Shown here piece by piece: positions 45,404 to 57,214 of a stretch of DNA of 64,000 nt (within the stretch, counting starts at the first letter, position 1; each line of letters starts with the position of its first letter). The stretch is from contig JAIVFJ010000022.1 of assembly GCA_025765615.1 (NCBI GenBank), forward strand, positions 124,001-188,000, written 5' to 3'. The notes under the pieces are model-generated. The model did no database searches and was not told where the DNA came from. It saw nothing but the letters and a program-made list of their open reading frames with translations. This stretch comes from Zopfochytrium polystomum. Its lineage: Eukaryota; Chytridiomycota; Chytridiomycetes; Chytridiales; Chytridiaceae. The position numbers and the translations under genes are program-made.

Positions 45404-48400
45404 TTATTCATACCATCGTAGCGGCCAGAACCCCTCCAAGTCATGCACTGCATCCACAACATGCGTCTCATCAAGTTTCCCAGAAAGTGCACTGCGAATG
45501 ACAAAATCTGATAAACCCCTTGTGCTGCCGCCATCTTCATCCATCTCAACATCAAATACATTGGTTGTTGGAGCAATGCCACTGAACAGTTCGCCAGGAA
45601 GAGGAGGAAGGAACGCTCGCTGCACTGACGCTGCCCACTGCATCCCGTGAAACCGGCCGATGAGCTGCTCAGCGGGAACACGGAGAAGAGCTGGCTGTTC
45701 CAGGCCTGATTCCTTGCCTGCGCTGTCGCTGTCAGCTGCTGGAGCAAACGGCAATACCTTTGCACCATAGAGCGTTGCTTTCCCAGTGGACTTGCGCAGG
45801 ACTTTTGTCCAGAGTGGGCTCCAGAATTCAGGGTAAAAGTCAATATCGACCAGGGTGCAGGGCCTGCCAACGATAAATAGTTGTGGCTCAGAACCTGGTC
45901 CAGTGGGTCTGACAGGGTCCCACTCTATAGCAATGACCTCCATCAGCCCTTGGCCTTCAGGCAGAACTCCTGAGGCATCATCAAGGGAGCACATGTTTTC
46001 AAAACCACAGGCATTGTGAACCTCACTGGACTGGATCCGCACAACATCGCCGAGGTGGATCGTCTCAGCGCCCCAGTGCAAGGCTTTATAGCTCCAATTT
46101 GTCACTATGAATTTTCTGACCTTGCCACCAAAGTTCTCGGTGAGTTCGGTCTGCAGTTGGGAATGAGAACCACAGACTTTCACGTTGGCTGCAACATGGC
46201 GACGGGCGCCTGCAAGAGCCCTGGCATAGGCAACAAACGCTGGGCTTCTCCAGCTTTGTTGGCCACAATGCCCAGATGCCATATTGGGGACAGAAAGCGA
46301 TGCTTTCATCAGCATTTGCCGAAGATCCTCAAGGGGTGGACAGAGGAATTCGGGGAAAGCACAGTCAGTGAATGGCCGTACATGGAATTCCGGCAAAGCA
46401 ACTCTCCTGTTGCAGGATTCAGGAAGACCAAGCAACTCACAAACATAGGCAACAGGGTAGACTTTCGACCGCTTGCCGTTTTTGGTTGACTCTATGACAA
46501 TTGCATCAAGGTCCTCCTCAATAGTAGAGATCTGCACACCCTCCAAGGGCTGGTCTGGGATGCTGCTGCAATTATCATAGATTCCTGGAGAATAGATCTC
46601 AACATGCCCACTTGTGACAATTGGCCTTCCAAACTGAAACCCAACAAGAGTCTCCCTGACAACACATGGCCAAGGAACCCAGCCACATTCTTGTGATATC
46701 CTCATCTGAATAGTGAATCCTGAAGAATATACATCTTGAAAGGCGGTAATATCGGCAACAGTTGCCATAATCCACACTAGTTCACCATCTCTATGAAGAG
46801 GTGTGGGCAGAGGGACGACTAAGTTGCTGATCTTTGCTTTGACCACCTCCTCTGATTTGACAGGTTGGCCCAAAAAATTGGACCACTCCAATTTTGCAGG
46901 GTTTGCAGGGTTTCCGGTCGGAACAAATTTTGTCTGCGCTGATTGACTGGGGCCTCTCCATTCCTCTTTGACATCAGGAACGTGTTCAGGTGTAGATGTT
47001 GCCGGTTTTTGGTCCTGACAGAACTTTTGACCTGAGATATTCTGCAGGAAGGGGCTGGGATGTGGTACAGCTGGACATGCGCTCTTCTCATTCAGCAGCT
47101 TCCTCTCCTCCCTCTCAGCATCAAAACCTTTCTGGGTGACAGGTGCAACATCCTGATACCAGGACGTTGAGAGAGCTGATAGTGTTCTCCATAAAGGCTG
47201 CGGCTGGTGGTATGCGCACCTCCAGGATATCCTCCAGGATATCCTCCATACTATTCCCACCACTAATGGAAGATTCCACCCTCCTGCGTTTGCTGTCAAC
47301 GCTTCCACCCTGGTTTTGGGTAAAAGTGCAGGCACCAGCACCATTGCTGAGGTTTGACAAAGAGTCTTCTTGCAACTGCCTGTTCCTTCGTTTTCTCTCC
47401 TTGATCATCTTTGCTCGGTCTGAAAGATTCTTCACATGCTTCCTTGAAAGATCAACAAATATTCCCGGTGTTGTTTCCTCATCTGAAGAAGGGCTTGACT
47501 GATTCAGGTGCTCCAGGCAAGGAGTCTGTTCACAGGCAAAGGCTCTGATTTCCTTGGTCGGAGGGATAACTTCTGCCTTTGTCAACATTCCATCATCTGA
47601 TGTCGGTGTCTCTTCAATCTCCAACATCTCGTGCCCACCACTAACAATCTGTCTTCCAGAATTTCCTCCAGGCTCAGAACCCTCTGATAGTGGACTGATT
47701 AATGACTTCTCCACCTTGGCAACATCTGTGGTCAAGACAGGCAGCTTTTGGGTGCTGTTGCTGGCAATGTCTGGGCCATTGGTTGTTTCACCTAAAAACT
47801 CCAAATTGGATGCCAAAAGGCCCTTAAAACTCTGAAGTCAGACGCAGAAGTACCAAACTAATCCTCTGAACATACCTCTCTCCTGAATGTTCCAAAATTC
47901 TTCCTGCCACTTGCACTTTCATTTGCAAGGAACTGAGAAGGTTTCTTGACTTTCATAGGAAGTGTGGCACCACCAGTAGCAGGTTGGCATGTCAAAACTG
48001 GCTCCTCACAGGAAGGAAGACGCTTCTGCCTACCGCTCTCAGGAGAGGGCAGATAGTTTCCAGTGGCAGATGCTTGGTTTCTAGACTGCTTCTCCTTTTT
48101 GACAGCTGGCTTCGCATTGGCAGAGTATAGCTTCTTGCTATCATATCCGAGCAGCCCTTCCACCTGAAGCTCCTTCACTGCTCCCAGTAAAGACTTGTTT
48201 GCTGCCGTACTGTGGTGTTTCTCCTTTTTTGGAGCTGTTGAATGTTTGGTGTGAAGGTGCGAATGTGAATGATTGATCACATTTGAACTCCACTTGGAAT
48301 CAGTGCCCTTCTGTGGCAATGCTGAAGTGGATGCTGAGGCTGCCTGTGTTCGATATATTCGTAATTAGGTCTTCAACAAGGTGGCGTCCATCCTTCGCAT

Positions 48401-49043
48401 TACCACTTTGTACAACACACTCAGATCCTGGTTGGGTTGTGTCATTGACTGGAGTATCACGCTTTTGGGTTTGTTGAGAACTTCTGCCAACAGAGGATGC
48501 CTTTGCTGGCTGCAGGTTTCGTAGAGTTGCATTCTGATGATATGGTGGATATTGGCTGGAAGCTGATGCAGAAGTCTGATGATTTCCAAGAAGCTTGCCA
48601 GGGCCGGTGCCAGCAGTGGAACTGATTTTGGGAACAAAGGATGCCTGCACCTCTCGCACCATTTCGCTTTTGGTGGCATTCCTGGGATTGAAAGGTTGCT
48701 GCTGTAGCTCTTGCTTTGGTGCACTCTTGCTGGGAGGGACTGGTACTGACTGGACTTGGGGTGATAGCTTTCTTACTTGACCATTGATATCAACCAGCAT
48801 TGCTTGAGATGTAGGCGGCATTTTCTTACAAAGGACACAGGCACAATTTTTGTACATGCTTGTACAGTCTGATGTGAGCCAAACGATGTGCGGTTCAAAC
48901 TCCTTCATGCTTCTATATTGACTGAGGCTGATCAATAAGAGCCACGTTGGGCAAACTTGGTTAGCATTTGTTTCTGTAAGTTCATTTGCTGCTCTACCTT
49001 GGATGTCCTGATATATACTTATCCACTCCTTTTCCTTCAGCAC
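45404..49043 (-). CDS. Clr2-like transcriptional silencing protein
   Basis: Clr2 is part of the SHREC heterochromatin-silencing complex in fission yeast; a similar nuclear role is inferred here. The N-terminal part carries MKEFEPHIVWLTSD followed by NCACVLCKK, which matches the fungal Clr2 N-terminal domain (EF-x-x-H-x-x-WL, then C-x-C-x-x-C). The C-terminal part has YKALHWGAETIHLGDVVRIQ, then an LMEVIAIEWD strand and an LFIVGRPCTLVDIDFYPEFW segment, as in the Clr2 C-terminal domain. Between them lie Ser/Gln-rich linkers and a basic patch (KMIKERKRRNRQ) that may be a nuclear signal. Frames on the minus strand at 49043-48300, 48319-47858, 47816-47121 and 47344-45404 overlap, so introns lie near 48.3, 47.85 and 47.15-47.2 kb; exact joins and the first exon (possibly up to 49.5 kb) are unresolved. 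Codon use is less G/C-biased than in neighbours. Confidence 0.65.
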
Positions 49044-50419
49044 GACTCACTGCCAGCTTTGCATACATTTGTTAGTAAACATTGGAGAGAATAACTGGAA
49101 CTGACAAGGACGTAACCACGAGGAAACTCATTCAAACAGGCAGAGTGGCGGAATGAAAACTGTCGCGAATCGTGAAAGCTGTGCCCAGGAACCATGTAAG
49201 GATGCTTGATGTATTGGGTGACAACAGTCTGATGGATCTTAATCAGGGAGATGTTTGGTTAAGTATTTCAGCTAGGTTCACATGGAGATGTATACCTTTT
49301 TGAGGTAAGCAGAAATCTCTCTCCGTTCTGTAACCACTATACCTCTTGCAGGATGCCAAGTCAAACCAACTCCATCACTGTAAGGTGGGGGAATATCTTG
49401 GAAGAGGTGGGGTTGGGAGTCCATTGCAACTGGTACAGATTTGTTGTTTATAACAACAATCAGCAGTGCACCAGATGCACTTCGGGGGACAACAATGCAG
49501 CAGTGGATAGAATGGAGCAACTAATTGTTGATCGACAGTTGGAGCAGAAGGTTTCGAGTGTTTGAGCAGAATGCTTACTGCAGTATCAGGCCTGGGTTGA
49601 GTGGGGTTACTAGGCACTGACTCGTCCTCAGTTCAGATTACTAATGGATTGCTCCGAGTTAATGTGCCGGCACCGTGATTGAAGTAATAGTCCAGGTGCT
49701 TGAATCCAGAAGGAACAGTGAACAAAGAACCTGATTGATTGATGTGCAATGCTCTTGATAAGAGTGATCGGTGACTTTTGCGATCGCCAAGCGTCCAAGT
49801 CAAGATAGCAGAGGGGATCCAGTCAAGTGTGGTTCAGTGTTCCGGCTAGTATCAGGTGGTCGAAATGAAGGGTGGATGAACGGATCAGCATCGAGACAAT
49901 CAGGGACATGTTAATGAAAGAGCCATTACCGCTGTAAACGCAGGTCCTGGACTTTCCGATTGTTCCCTTCCCGAAGGCGAGCCCGCAGCAGGTATCCGCA
50001 CTTCTTGTTTGTTAATGCTTGGCTCGATGGGCGGGCTTGTGTTTCGCAAACGGAGGAGCAAGTAAGGCGGATATGCAAGGGCGAGAGTGTGCGATGGTGA
50101 CGACGAAGGGAGGAGGTGGCGGATGGACGGATGACCTCGATGCGATGCGAAGGCTTGTGTTTCGAGGAGCGAGTGGGAGGAAGGCGGGTGGGACGGGGAG
50201 AGATGGCCGGATGATGGAACAAGAGGAGTGGTGCGATGAAGGGAGGTGGTGCGGGATCCGATCTCTTGGACGAAAACGAACTTTTCTTTCAACCAACGTC
50301 CGCCTATTTATTTGGCCACAGAAAGGAGAAACGAGAAAAACAAAAAAAGAAAATGGACAAAAATCGAAAACAAATTCACATAGAACGCTGTTCCATTCAC
50401 CCTGCCGGCCTGTGGCCGG
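49044..50419. other. Intergenic region upstream of the Clr2-like gene
   Basis: A minus-strand frame at 49520-49278 (DIPPPYSDGVGLTWHPARGI, ending at an AAAAAG|GTATAC donor) may be an upstream exon of the Clr2-like gene, but the next acceptor (GGCAG near 49050) does not continue the frame cleanly. The remainder to 50.4 kb, including a purine-rich block at 50.05-50.25 kb in which GGCTTGTGTTTCG occurs twice, shows no recognisable gene. Confidence 0.35.
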
Positions 50420-51828
50420 CTAAAAGAAACTTTTCCACACGCCCCTGAAAAAGGTTTGCGACAAGTCCACGACGGCAGGGTCGTCGGTCGGGTAGAACTG
50501 CGTCGCAAAGATAGCCACGATGCCGCGTCCGCGGTGCGCGACCCACGCTACATTGGCCGCGCCGCTCCACCCGACGGACCCGGGGGCACGCCTCCCAGAC
50601 CGTCCCCGTCGCCGTCGCCCCGCCATGCGCCAGCCAGCGTCCAGTTCTGCGCGGATGCGTCGCAGCTGCGCGTCACACCTGCGTGGGACAGCATGTCCTC
50701 GCGCATCGCCCACGCGCGGAACGACCGCGCCGCCGCGTCCTCGAACGGGGTGCTTTCGCCGGCGCTGTCAGCGGCGGCCGAGGAGGCCGGGGGCAGCGGG
50801 AACGCCGGGGCGAGAAGAAGGTCCGCGGCGGCGCGGGTCGGGAGCAGCCGAGGGGCATCGGAAACGAGGTCGACGAGGAGTGCAGCAAGGTCGGTCGTGC
50901 TGCAGGCGAGGCCGACCGCAAAGTGTGGCGGGGCAGGGACCAGCGGAGGCGGCGGCGTCGCCGACTGCTGCAGACCACCGTCGACCCCTTTCGCTGCGTC
51001 GTCGTCGGCACCCGCGGCGCCGGTCTCGTCGACGCGGCCATCACCCGCGCTGCTCCGTGCGACAGCCTGAAGCATCCTTGCCGCCCGTTCTGGGTCCGTG
51101 GCTGGGTTCGGCGTGACCGACGTAAGTCCCATCGGTTTCACGATGCGCGCGTCGAGGTATTCGCCATAGCGAGGGTAGCGGTCCGGCATGAGGCGGGAGG
51201 GGAGGAGGGACACCCAAAAGACGTTTGCGTTGCCGTATTCAAAGTGCTCGCCGGGGTCGGCGACCAAGGGAGTCGAAAACATTTTGATTGGGCGCGAGGC
51301 GGTTTCCGCGACGAAGCTGCCACCGGACTTTTCCCAGAGGTCGACGAGGGGAGATTCGCCGATTCCCGAGGTGTGGGTGAGGAGGTGACGGAGCGTGATA
51401 CGGCGGAGTGGGGCCCGCAGGCTGAAGCCGCCAGCCGTCTTGTCGTCCGGAATGATGCGCAAAAGGCGGTCGAGCTCGGGAATGTGGGTGCCGATGGGCT
51501 CGTCAAGGGTTAGCAGGCCGTCCTCGACGCACTGGAGCGCGGCGACATGGTACACGAACTTGCCGGCAGAACCGAGGCTCAGAATGTTGTCGGCCGTGAG
51601 CGCGGGTGCGCCTTCTCCGCCGCCCTCCCCAGTCGTCTGCGCCGACGGCGACGGCAGGGCGGCAGGCCCAGCCGCGCGAGAGTAGAGGACTCTGCCAGAC
51701 TTGTCGACGACATGGCCGATGGCGCCGAGGATGGCGCGGTTGCTCGTCAGGGCAGCGAGGCGCGCTTCGAAGGCGTCCATGTCCATGTCCATGGATGGTT
51801 GGTTGGATGGATGGGTGGATGGGGGCAC
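50420..51828 (-). CDS. Beta-lactamase-fold serine hydrolase (class C / esterase type), one frame break
   Basis: A serine hydrolase of the penicillin-binding-protein-like fold; the substrate is unknown. Visible motifs: catalytic S-x-x-K as SLGSAGKFVYHVAALQCVE, LRHLLTHTSGIG, Y-x-N as YGNANVFW and KPMGLTSVTP. The C-terminal strand NVAWVAHRGRGIVAIFATQ (with FYPTDDPAVVDL after it) is typical of the family but lies in another frame. The frames meet at a run of five G (50582-50586 on the plus strand); adding one base restores GLGGVP to SVGWSGAANV. The predicted start is ATG 51828, or the internal Met near 51789 just before MDMDMDAFE. There are no introns otherwise, unlike most neighbours. A sequencing indel is likelier than decay because both sides are well conserved. 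Confidence 0.8.
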
Positions 51829-52234
51829 AACACAACCGTGTTTTTTCTCTTTTTGTTTTTTTTTTTTTTTCTCTTTTTTATTTTTTTGTTATACTTTTCA
51901 TCAACCTTTTCTTGTTTGTTTGGTAAACAAACCGCCCCTCAACGTCCGACACCAACAAAGGCGACAAATAAAGAAGGTGCAAGCGGGTTGCGACGATACC
52001 AGTGCGGCGGTTCAACAATTTTGGTTGTTCGCCGTGTGGACGTGGACGGTCCATTTGCTGCCGGAAATGGTTTCCCGTCCAGAAGTGCAACTACACCCCA
52101 CAAAGATACGTGAGGACGGAGGGCAAACCTTCGCAGTCTCTCATTGCAGCAAACACCTTTGTAAATACTATTGAAGAGGAACGGAAGGAAGAAAAAAAAT
52201 GCCCATTTGCACTCATAAAAACAAGTCACTGAAG

Positions 52235-53968
52235 TCACCGGTGTGAGGGAGACATGGCACTGATGACCACCAGAAAAAAAAAAAAAATTAAAAAAAATAA
52301 AAAATATGATGGTCTCAGTCAGCGGCATACTCTTTTTCCACAAAGCGTGAACCGCGCAAAAACGCTCACCTGCGAATCCGGGTATAGTCTTGCAGGCTCT
52401 CGACGGGGCCGTACCCAACAACGCAGACCTCCTTGTCGTGTATGTACTTCCCGGCAACCCGAACAACGTCCTCGGCCGTGACGGCCTCAATCAGGCTCTC
52501 GACCTCCCACGGCGTCAGCCGCTTCCCGTACACAAGCATCTGCCGCCCAATGTCCTCGGCGACGGGCGTCGTCCCGTCCAGCGACAGCAGCATCGACGTC
52601 TTGAGCTGGTTCTTTGCGCGGAACACCTCGGCCTCGGTCACCGCGACGGCGAGGCGGTGCCACTCGCGCTGGATGGCGCTCGTGAGCTCGTCGAGCATCG
52701 TGCGGTTCTCCGAGACCGCGTACACGCCAAACAGGCCCGTGTCCGAGTACGACGTGTTGAACGACATGAACGACGTCGCCAGGTTGTTCTTGGCCACGTC
52801 GTAGATCAGCCGCGAGCTCAGGTGCGGCGCCGCGCCCAGCGCACGGTCCCAGCTGCCGATGATCGACTGCGCCACGAGGAGCGGCCAGTAGTCCGGGTTG
52901 GTCCAGCTCACGCCTTCCACCGCCAGCGCAACGTGCGCCGTCGGATGGTCGTCGAACCGCGCGCGGACGTCCGAGCCCACAAACGTCGGCTTCGTCGTCA
53001 GGTTCGCCCGCGCCGGTCCGGCCGCGAGGGACCCAAAGTGCCGCTCCGCGAGCTTCACCAACGCTTCGTGGTCCACGCCGCCCGCCGCGGCGAGGACCAT
53101 GCGATCTGGGGTGTAGTTGGTGCCAATGTAGTGGACGAGGTCCGCGCGGGATATGCTTTCAATGTTTTCTTTCGGTCCGAGGATGGTCCGGCCGAGCGCG
53201 TTGCCCTGGAATGCTGCGGCGTGCAGGTGGTCAAATACGACCTCTTCCTTCTGCTTGTCGACTTCCTCCGCCTCGCGCAAGATCACGCCCCTCTCGCGAC
53301 TGATTGCATCCTCGGAGAACGTGGATCGCTGCAGAATATCTGAAAGGATGTCCACCGCGGTGGAAACGTCAGTCGACAGTGTTTTGGCATAGTAGACAGT
53401 TTGCTCCCGGGAGGTATACGCATTCAAGTGGCCACCAATGTTTTCGATCTGAGTTTCCAGGTCGACTTGCGTTCTTGTTTTAGTGCCCTGGTGAACCGGC
53501 AAAATCGACGGATCAGCGCTAGGTCTGAGACGGATCGCCCACATGCAGAACTCAGACCTTGAATGCCATGTGCTCCAAAAAGTGCGCTGTCCCGTTGGTC
53601 TTCTCCGTTTCGAAGCGGGATCCGGCATCGATCCACACTCCAACAGTCGCTGTTTGGAAATTCGGATTCGTTTCTGACGCAATCATAAAGCCGTTGGGCA
53701 GCCGAGTGATCTGCGTTTCTGGCAGGTGCCTGAGAGACTGTGAAAAGTTGAAGGACTCTGACTTTGATGAGGTGGCTGGATTGGCTGCTGCGGAGGCCAG
53801 CGCACGGCGAGAAGACGCACTGCCGAGCCGCTGTACCTACGTGGGGCAAAATGATAAGGCGGAGATTGGCGTTTGAGATGATAGCATGGAGAACGGCAGC
53901 GCAGTGACAGTTCCGTTCGTTTACGGGCCACTGTGCTGAGCTCATACCAATTTCGCTGATCGTAACAT
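52235..53968 (-). CDS. MAS1: Mitochondrial processing peptidase beta subunit
   Basis: Catalytic subunit of the matrix peptidase that removes mitochondrial presequences (M16 family). Exons 53968-53948, 53836-53558, 53487-52370 and 52259-52235 join in frame to 480 aa. The product starts [20 protein letters not shown], a typical basic amphipathic targeting sequence. The inverted zinc motif H-x-x-E-H appears as [12 protein letters not shown], with the distal Glu of the site in the helix downstream ([20 protein letters not shown]). [15 protein letters not shown] and [14 protein letters not shown] are strongly family-like. The final 25-base exon, after a T-rich tract and CATCAG, gives [11 protein letters not shown]; without it translation would stop two residues after DYTRIR. 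A beta-MPP serving also as complex III core I cannot be excluded. Confidence 0.93.
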
Positions 53969-54117
53969 GGTTCTTCCGCCGACAACTTTTTCCTTCTTTT
54001 TTTGTTTATTTTGCAAGTCGTTGCTGCGCTTCAGTTGCACTTTTCAACCAGCCTTGCACTTTATCATGCGAAAACAACGACAATGCTAATAACGTTACAT
54101 TAAACTCAAAAGGAGCA

Positions 54118-55304
54118 CTATCGACGAGGGGGCTGCGAGATCCGGCCACTTCGCGTCTTGACGGGAGCGGTTTTGGCTTCAGTTACCTTTGCTCGTTTCT
54201 GCTTTGCGTTGGCTCGTGGATTCGCAGGTGTTTGACTGTTGGGTGATTCGCCATTGGTCGTTGAAATTTGGGGCGACTCGGAAGATTCAGCCACAAACCC
54301 GCCTTGCCGCAACTCATCAGTAGGAGGGAAGGCCGAGGCAGCCAACGTGGATTCGCAAGCCGCAACTAATGCGTTGTGGGCAGGCGTTGTAATGGGTGCA
54401 AGTGAACCAGTAGAAGCAGAACACCCCTTCGGAGGCGTTGGTTGGAAGGGTGAATTCGAAGATGCAGCTGCAGAGGAGATTGAAGGCATATCGGTCAAGT
54501 TTTCTTTTGATGTGGCCGGCTCCTTTCCCTTAACGTCAGATGAGGATCCTTTGCTTGAAACAGAGGGCTGCGTTGACGCAGAGGTCGTCGAAGCTCCCAT
54601 TTCCAGCATCGGGCTGCTGGACGGCACTTTCACTTCGTCTGAAAGCTTGGAGATTTTTTCAGGTCGTTTACTCGCACTTTCTACTTCAGCGAGCGGTCTC
54701 TTCCGACCCTTTGCGCTGCTAGACTTTTGCAGTTGGGCAGCTTTGCGCTGTCGCTGAGCCTCAGCGGCGTTTCGCTTATTCTCTTCAATGGTGGCCTGAT
54801 ATTGCTCCAGACGCTCGACAAAACGAGTCATATCTCTCCTCGCACTCTTGCGCTTCGCACAACGTAGAGTTGAGAGAAATCCCGAAAAAATCGCCGTGCT
54901 GCTTCTTGCCTCTAGAGCAGTCAAACAAAGATCCTGGCGGTCGAGGAATCAGATAATGAAACGGGCACGTCATAGAATCAAGAAACTAACCAACGCCTCG
55001 AAATTCCAGTTCATCAAACACCGTCTTAAGGCCTTTATCGTAATTGGAACCATGACGGAGACAGAGGGACTCAGCAATCTTCGGACAATCGAATTTTTGA
55101 TGCTGGGAATCGGAACCATCAGACGCCCGCCACTTCCAACGCATATTTTCACTTACGAAGCAATTGCGGATACCAGCCTGTTTGTAGAGATCAATAAGAA
55201 TGGTAGCATGAGCAGTGGATTCATTCAACAAACTTACAGTTCAGACAGCTGGATCGAATCAAAGGGATAGTTATGGATTAGGTAATCAACAATTTCGATT
55301 TGAT
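54118..55304 (-). CDS. Lys/Ser-rich protein of unknown function
   Basis: I do not recognise the family. The 3' part (about 54118-54920) is a clean frame: a helical, charged region (MTRFVERLEQYQATIEENKR, then AAEAQRQRKAAQLQK), a basic stretch with GRKRPLAEVE and SKRPEKISK, a long Ser/Thr/Pro-rich disordered part and a basic tail KTRSGRISQPPRR resembling an AT-hook-type end. Upstream, an ATG near 55304 (MVDQNQIEIVDYLIHNYPFD) with a GTAAGT donor looks like a first exon. A middle exon near 55070-54985 can be read in two frames, only one of which (ending ELEFRGV) joins via the acceptor near 54914. A nuclear, DNA- or RNA-associated role is a guess from composition. It lies 149 bases upstream of beta-MPP on the same strand. 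Confidence 0.5.
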
Positions 55305-55335
55305 TCTGATCCACCATTTCCTTCTACGTTATTGG

Positions 55336-57067
55336 TTAGTTGTCTGGAGTCATAAGCAAGCTACCAACCAATAGCTCACAGCTACTGAGAACATAGTACT
55401 CAGGGACAACGACTTCAAACCGAGCGCCTTCACGCGTCCACCTTTTCACATCTTCCAAGTTTCCTGTTAGACAGGCTTGCACAAGAAGTTTCTTCAAGGC
55501 CTCCGGGCTTCTTTTAGGGGTAGCCAAATCTTCGGTGAAGGTTTTCAGCAACTCTGTCGCTGCCGAGAAATTCTCGTCGACGGAGAGCTGCAGTGCGGAT
55601 TTCAACGCCTCCTGGCCACCTGCTGTGCGCCAACGAGCAGTGTCAGCTTCCAGCAGGATGCGAAGAATCGTTTCATCTTGTGCACGCACCGCCAAAAGCA
55701 TTGGCTGAAGAAATACCCATCAGCGTTGGAGAATGATTAACGTTCTTACTTCGATGGATGATTTGATATACCGCCGAACTAATTTGATAGAGAGGCTTTG
55801 TTAGACGGTACGACTCATGCTGGTCACTTAGCAGACCTGAAGAGGAGAAGTAGTAAAGGGGAGGAAAGAACGTCACGTTGAATGGCGGTCCTTCCTTCCG
55901 ATTTACGGGTAGAAACGTCTGAACCCCTAAATCTAACAGCAGCTGAACGAGGTGCTGGGAGCCCTTATTCACGGCATCGAGAAAGGTCATAAATCCTTCG
56001 TTTACTGCAAGTCTTGGTAAACCCTTTTCCGAGCAGCATTTCACAAAATTGACATCTTTGGAGCGCAGTGAGAAAAAATATTGGCTGACTAGAAACTCAC
56101 TGAAGCGATAATCATCGACAAGTTTCATTATTGTTTGGCGAAAAGTTTCGCGGGCAGATTGCCCGCTCTCCCTGAAGTCTTCGACCGCCCGCAGAAACGT
56201 GTCATCATCAAGACGGTTGAGAGAGAGATCGCTCCATTGCGTCATGGCATGTGTCAACATCAACAGAAGTTGTGCTACCACCACAGAACTTAAGAATATT
56301 GCGGTAAAAACCGAAGTCGAAAACTACCTGATTGATTCACGAATTGATAACGAAGGATGGCTCTTTGGACAACGTATCTGGCAAGACGCAGCCGTAAGAA
56401 TGTGCTCGCCGCAGCACCGGCTCCAAGTGCGCCCTACCTTGGGGCGGGACCGCACGTCTTAATCAAATTCTGCAGAGTGTGAGCATCCACCAGTTTCGTC
56501 CACCTCAAGGAAGCTTCCAACGCGACGGACCGCCCATATAGCTGAATAATCCATTGAGCACGGAGCGAAGGCGACTTTGACAGTTCTCTGAAGTACTTGC
56601 TCGACTGATTCCCGAACAAATACGTATGGTGGCCAGGCGAATCGTGCATGAGAAATAAATCCGTATTGCCAAAAAGGTTCCGTTCATACCAGCATAAGTC
56701 TCTCTGCGGCGGCTGGCGTAAGATACGCGAAGATCTCTTGATGAACCTCGGGAGGCAAGCGGGGCAAGTCAAACACACCATCCGGGTCGACAACCTTCGA
56801 AGACGTTGACGACGTCGACGAAGACGATGACGCTGGGAGATTGGATATTTGCCCGAAGAGCGGAAACGGTCCTCCACGGGAGAGCGGCGATCCTGCAAAC
56901 ATTTGGCATTCCGTCAGACAGCCTATGAGACTGGACATTTGAGAATACTAACTTGCAAAGCCCATCCTGGAAAAGGGGGGGATGGGCATGTCATTGTGGA
57001 CGAGAAGAATATCGTCGTCCAGCATGAACGCCCGAATCATCCAGTAGTCGGCACTTAGTGTATCCAT
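55336..57067 (-). CDS. F-box protein with ankyrin-like repeats
   Basis: Probably a substrate adaptor of an SCF ubiquitin ligase. Exons 57067-56953, 56892-56690 and 56604-onward join in frame; further exons continue to the stop at 55336. The product starts MDTLSADYWMIRAFMLDDDI; a Ser-rich linker is followed by the F-box core FDLPRLPPEVHQEIFAYLTP. Downstream helical pairs resemble degenerate ankyrin repeats: GFMTFLDAVNKGSQHLVQLL, PMLLAVRAQDETILRILLEA and LLVQACLTGNLEDVKRWTRE. The exon near 56284-55750 ends at a GTAAGA donor and the next begins after TTTCTTCAG. Exon joins between 56434 and 56284 are uncertain. The start was chosen because the first exon splices in phase into the F-box exon. Confidence 0.7.
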
Positions 57068-57214
57068 CGTTCGTTTGTTTGCCGCTCAGCTATTGCAGTT
57101 GCAGGGGGCTGATGGTGGCCTGGATCCAGTCGTGAGGTGGACTGGGCGTCCAGGAATGCAGGAATGGCGGGGTTCAATGGATGGATGGCACGGCGACAAA
57201 ATTCCCGAAAATTG

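Noticed and set aside
50456..51513. Plus-strand Arg-rich frames opposite the serine hydrolase
   Set aside because: Shadows of the minus-strand gene, which carries the S-x-x-K and Y-x-N motifs.
56953..57067. Minus-strand exon starting MDTLSADYW as a GINS (Psf3-type) subunit
   Set aside because: The D-Y-W and D-D-I-L resemblance is short, and the exon splices in phase into an F-box exon instead.
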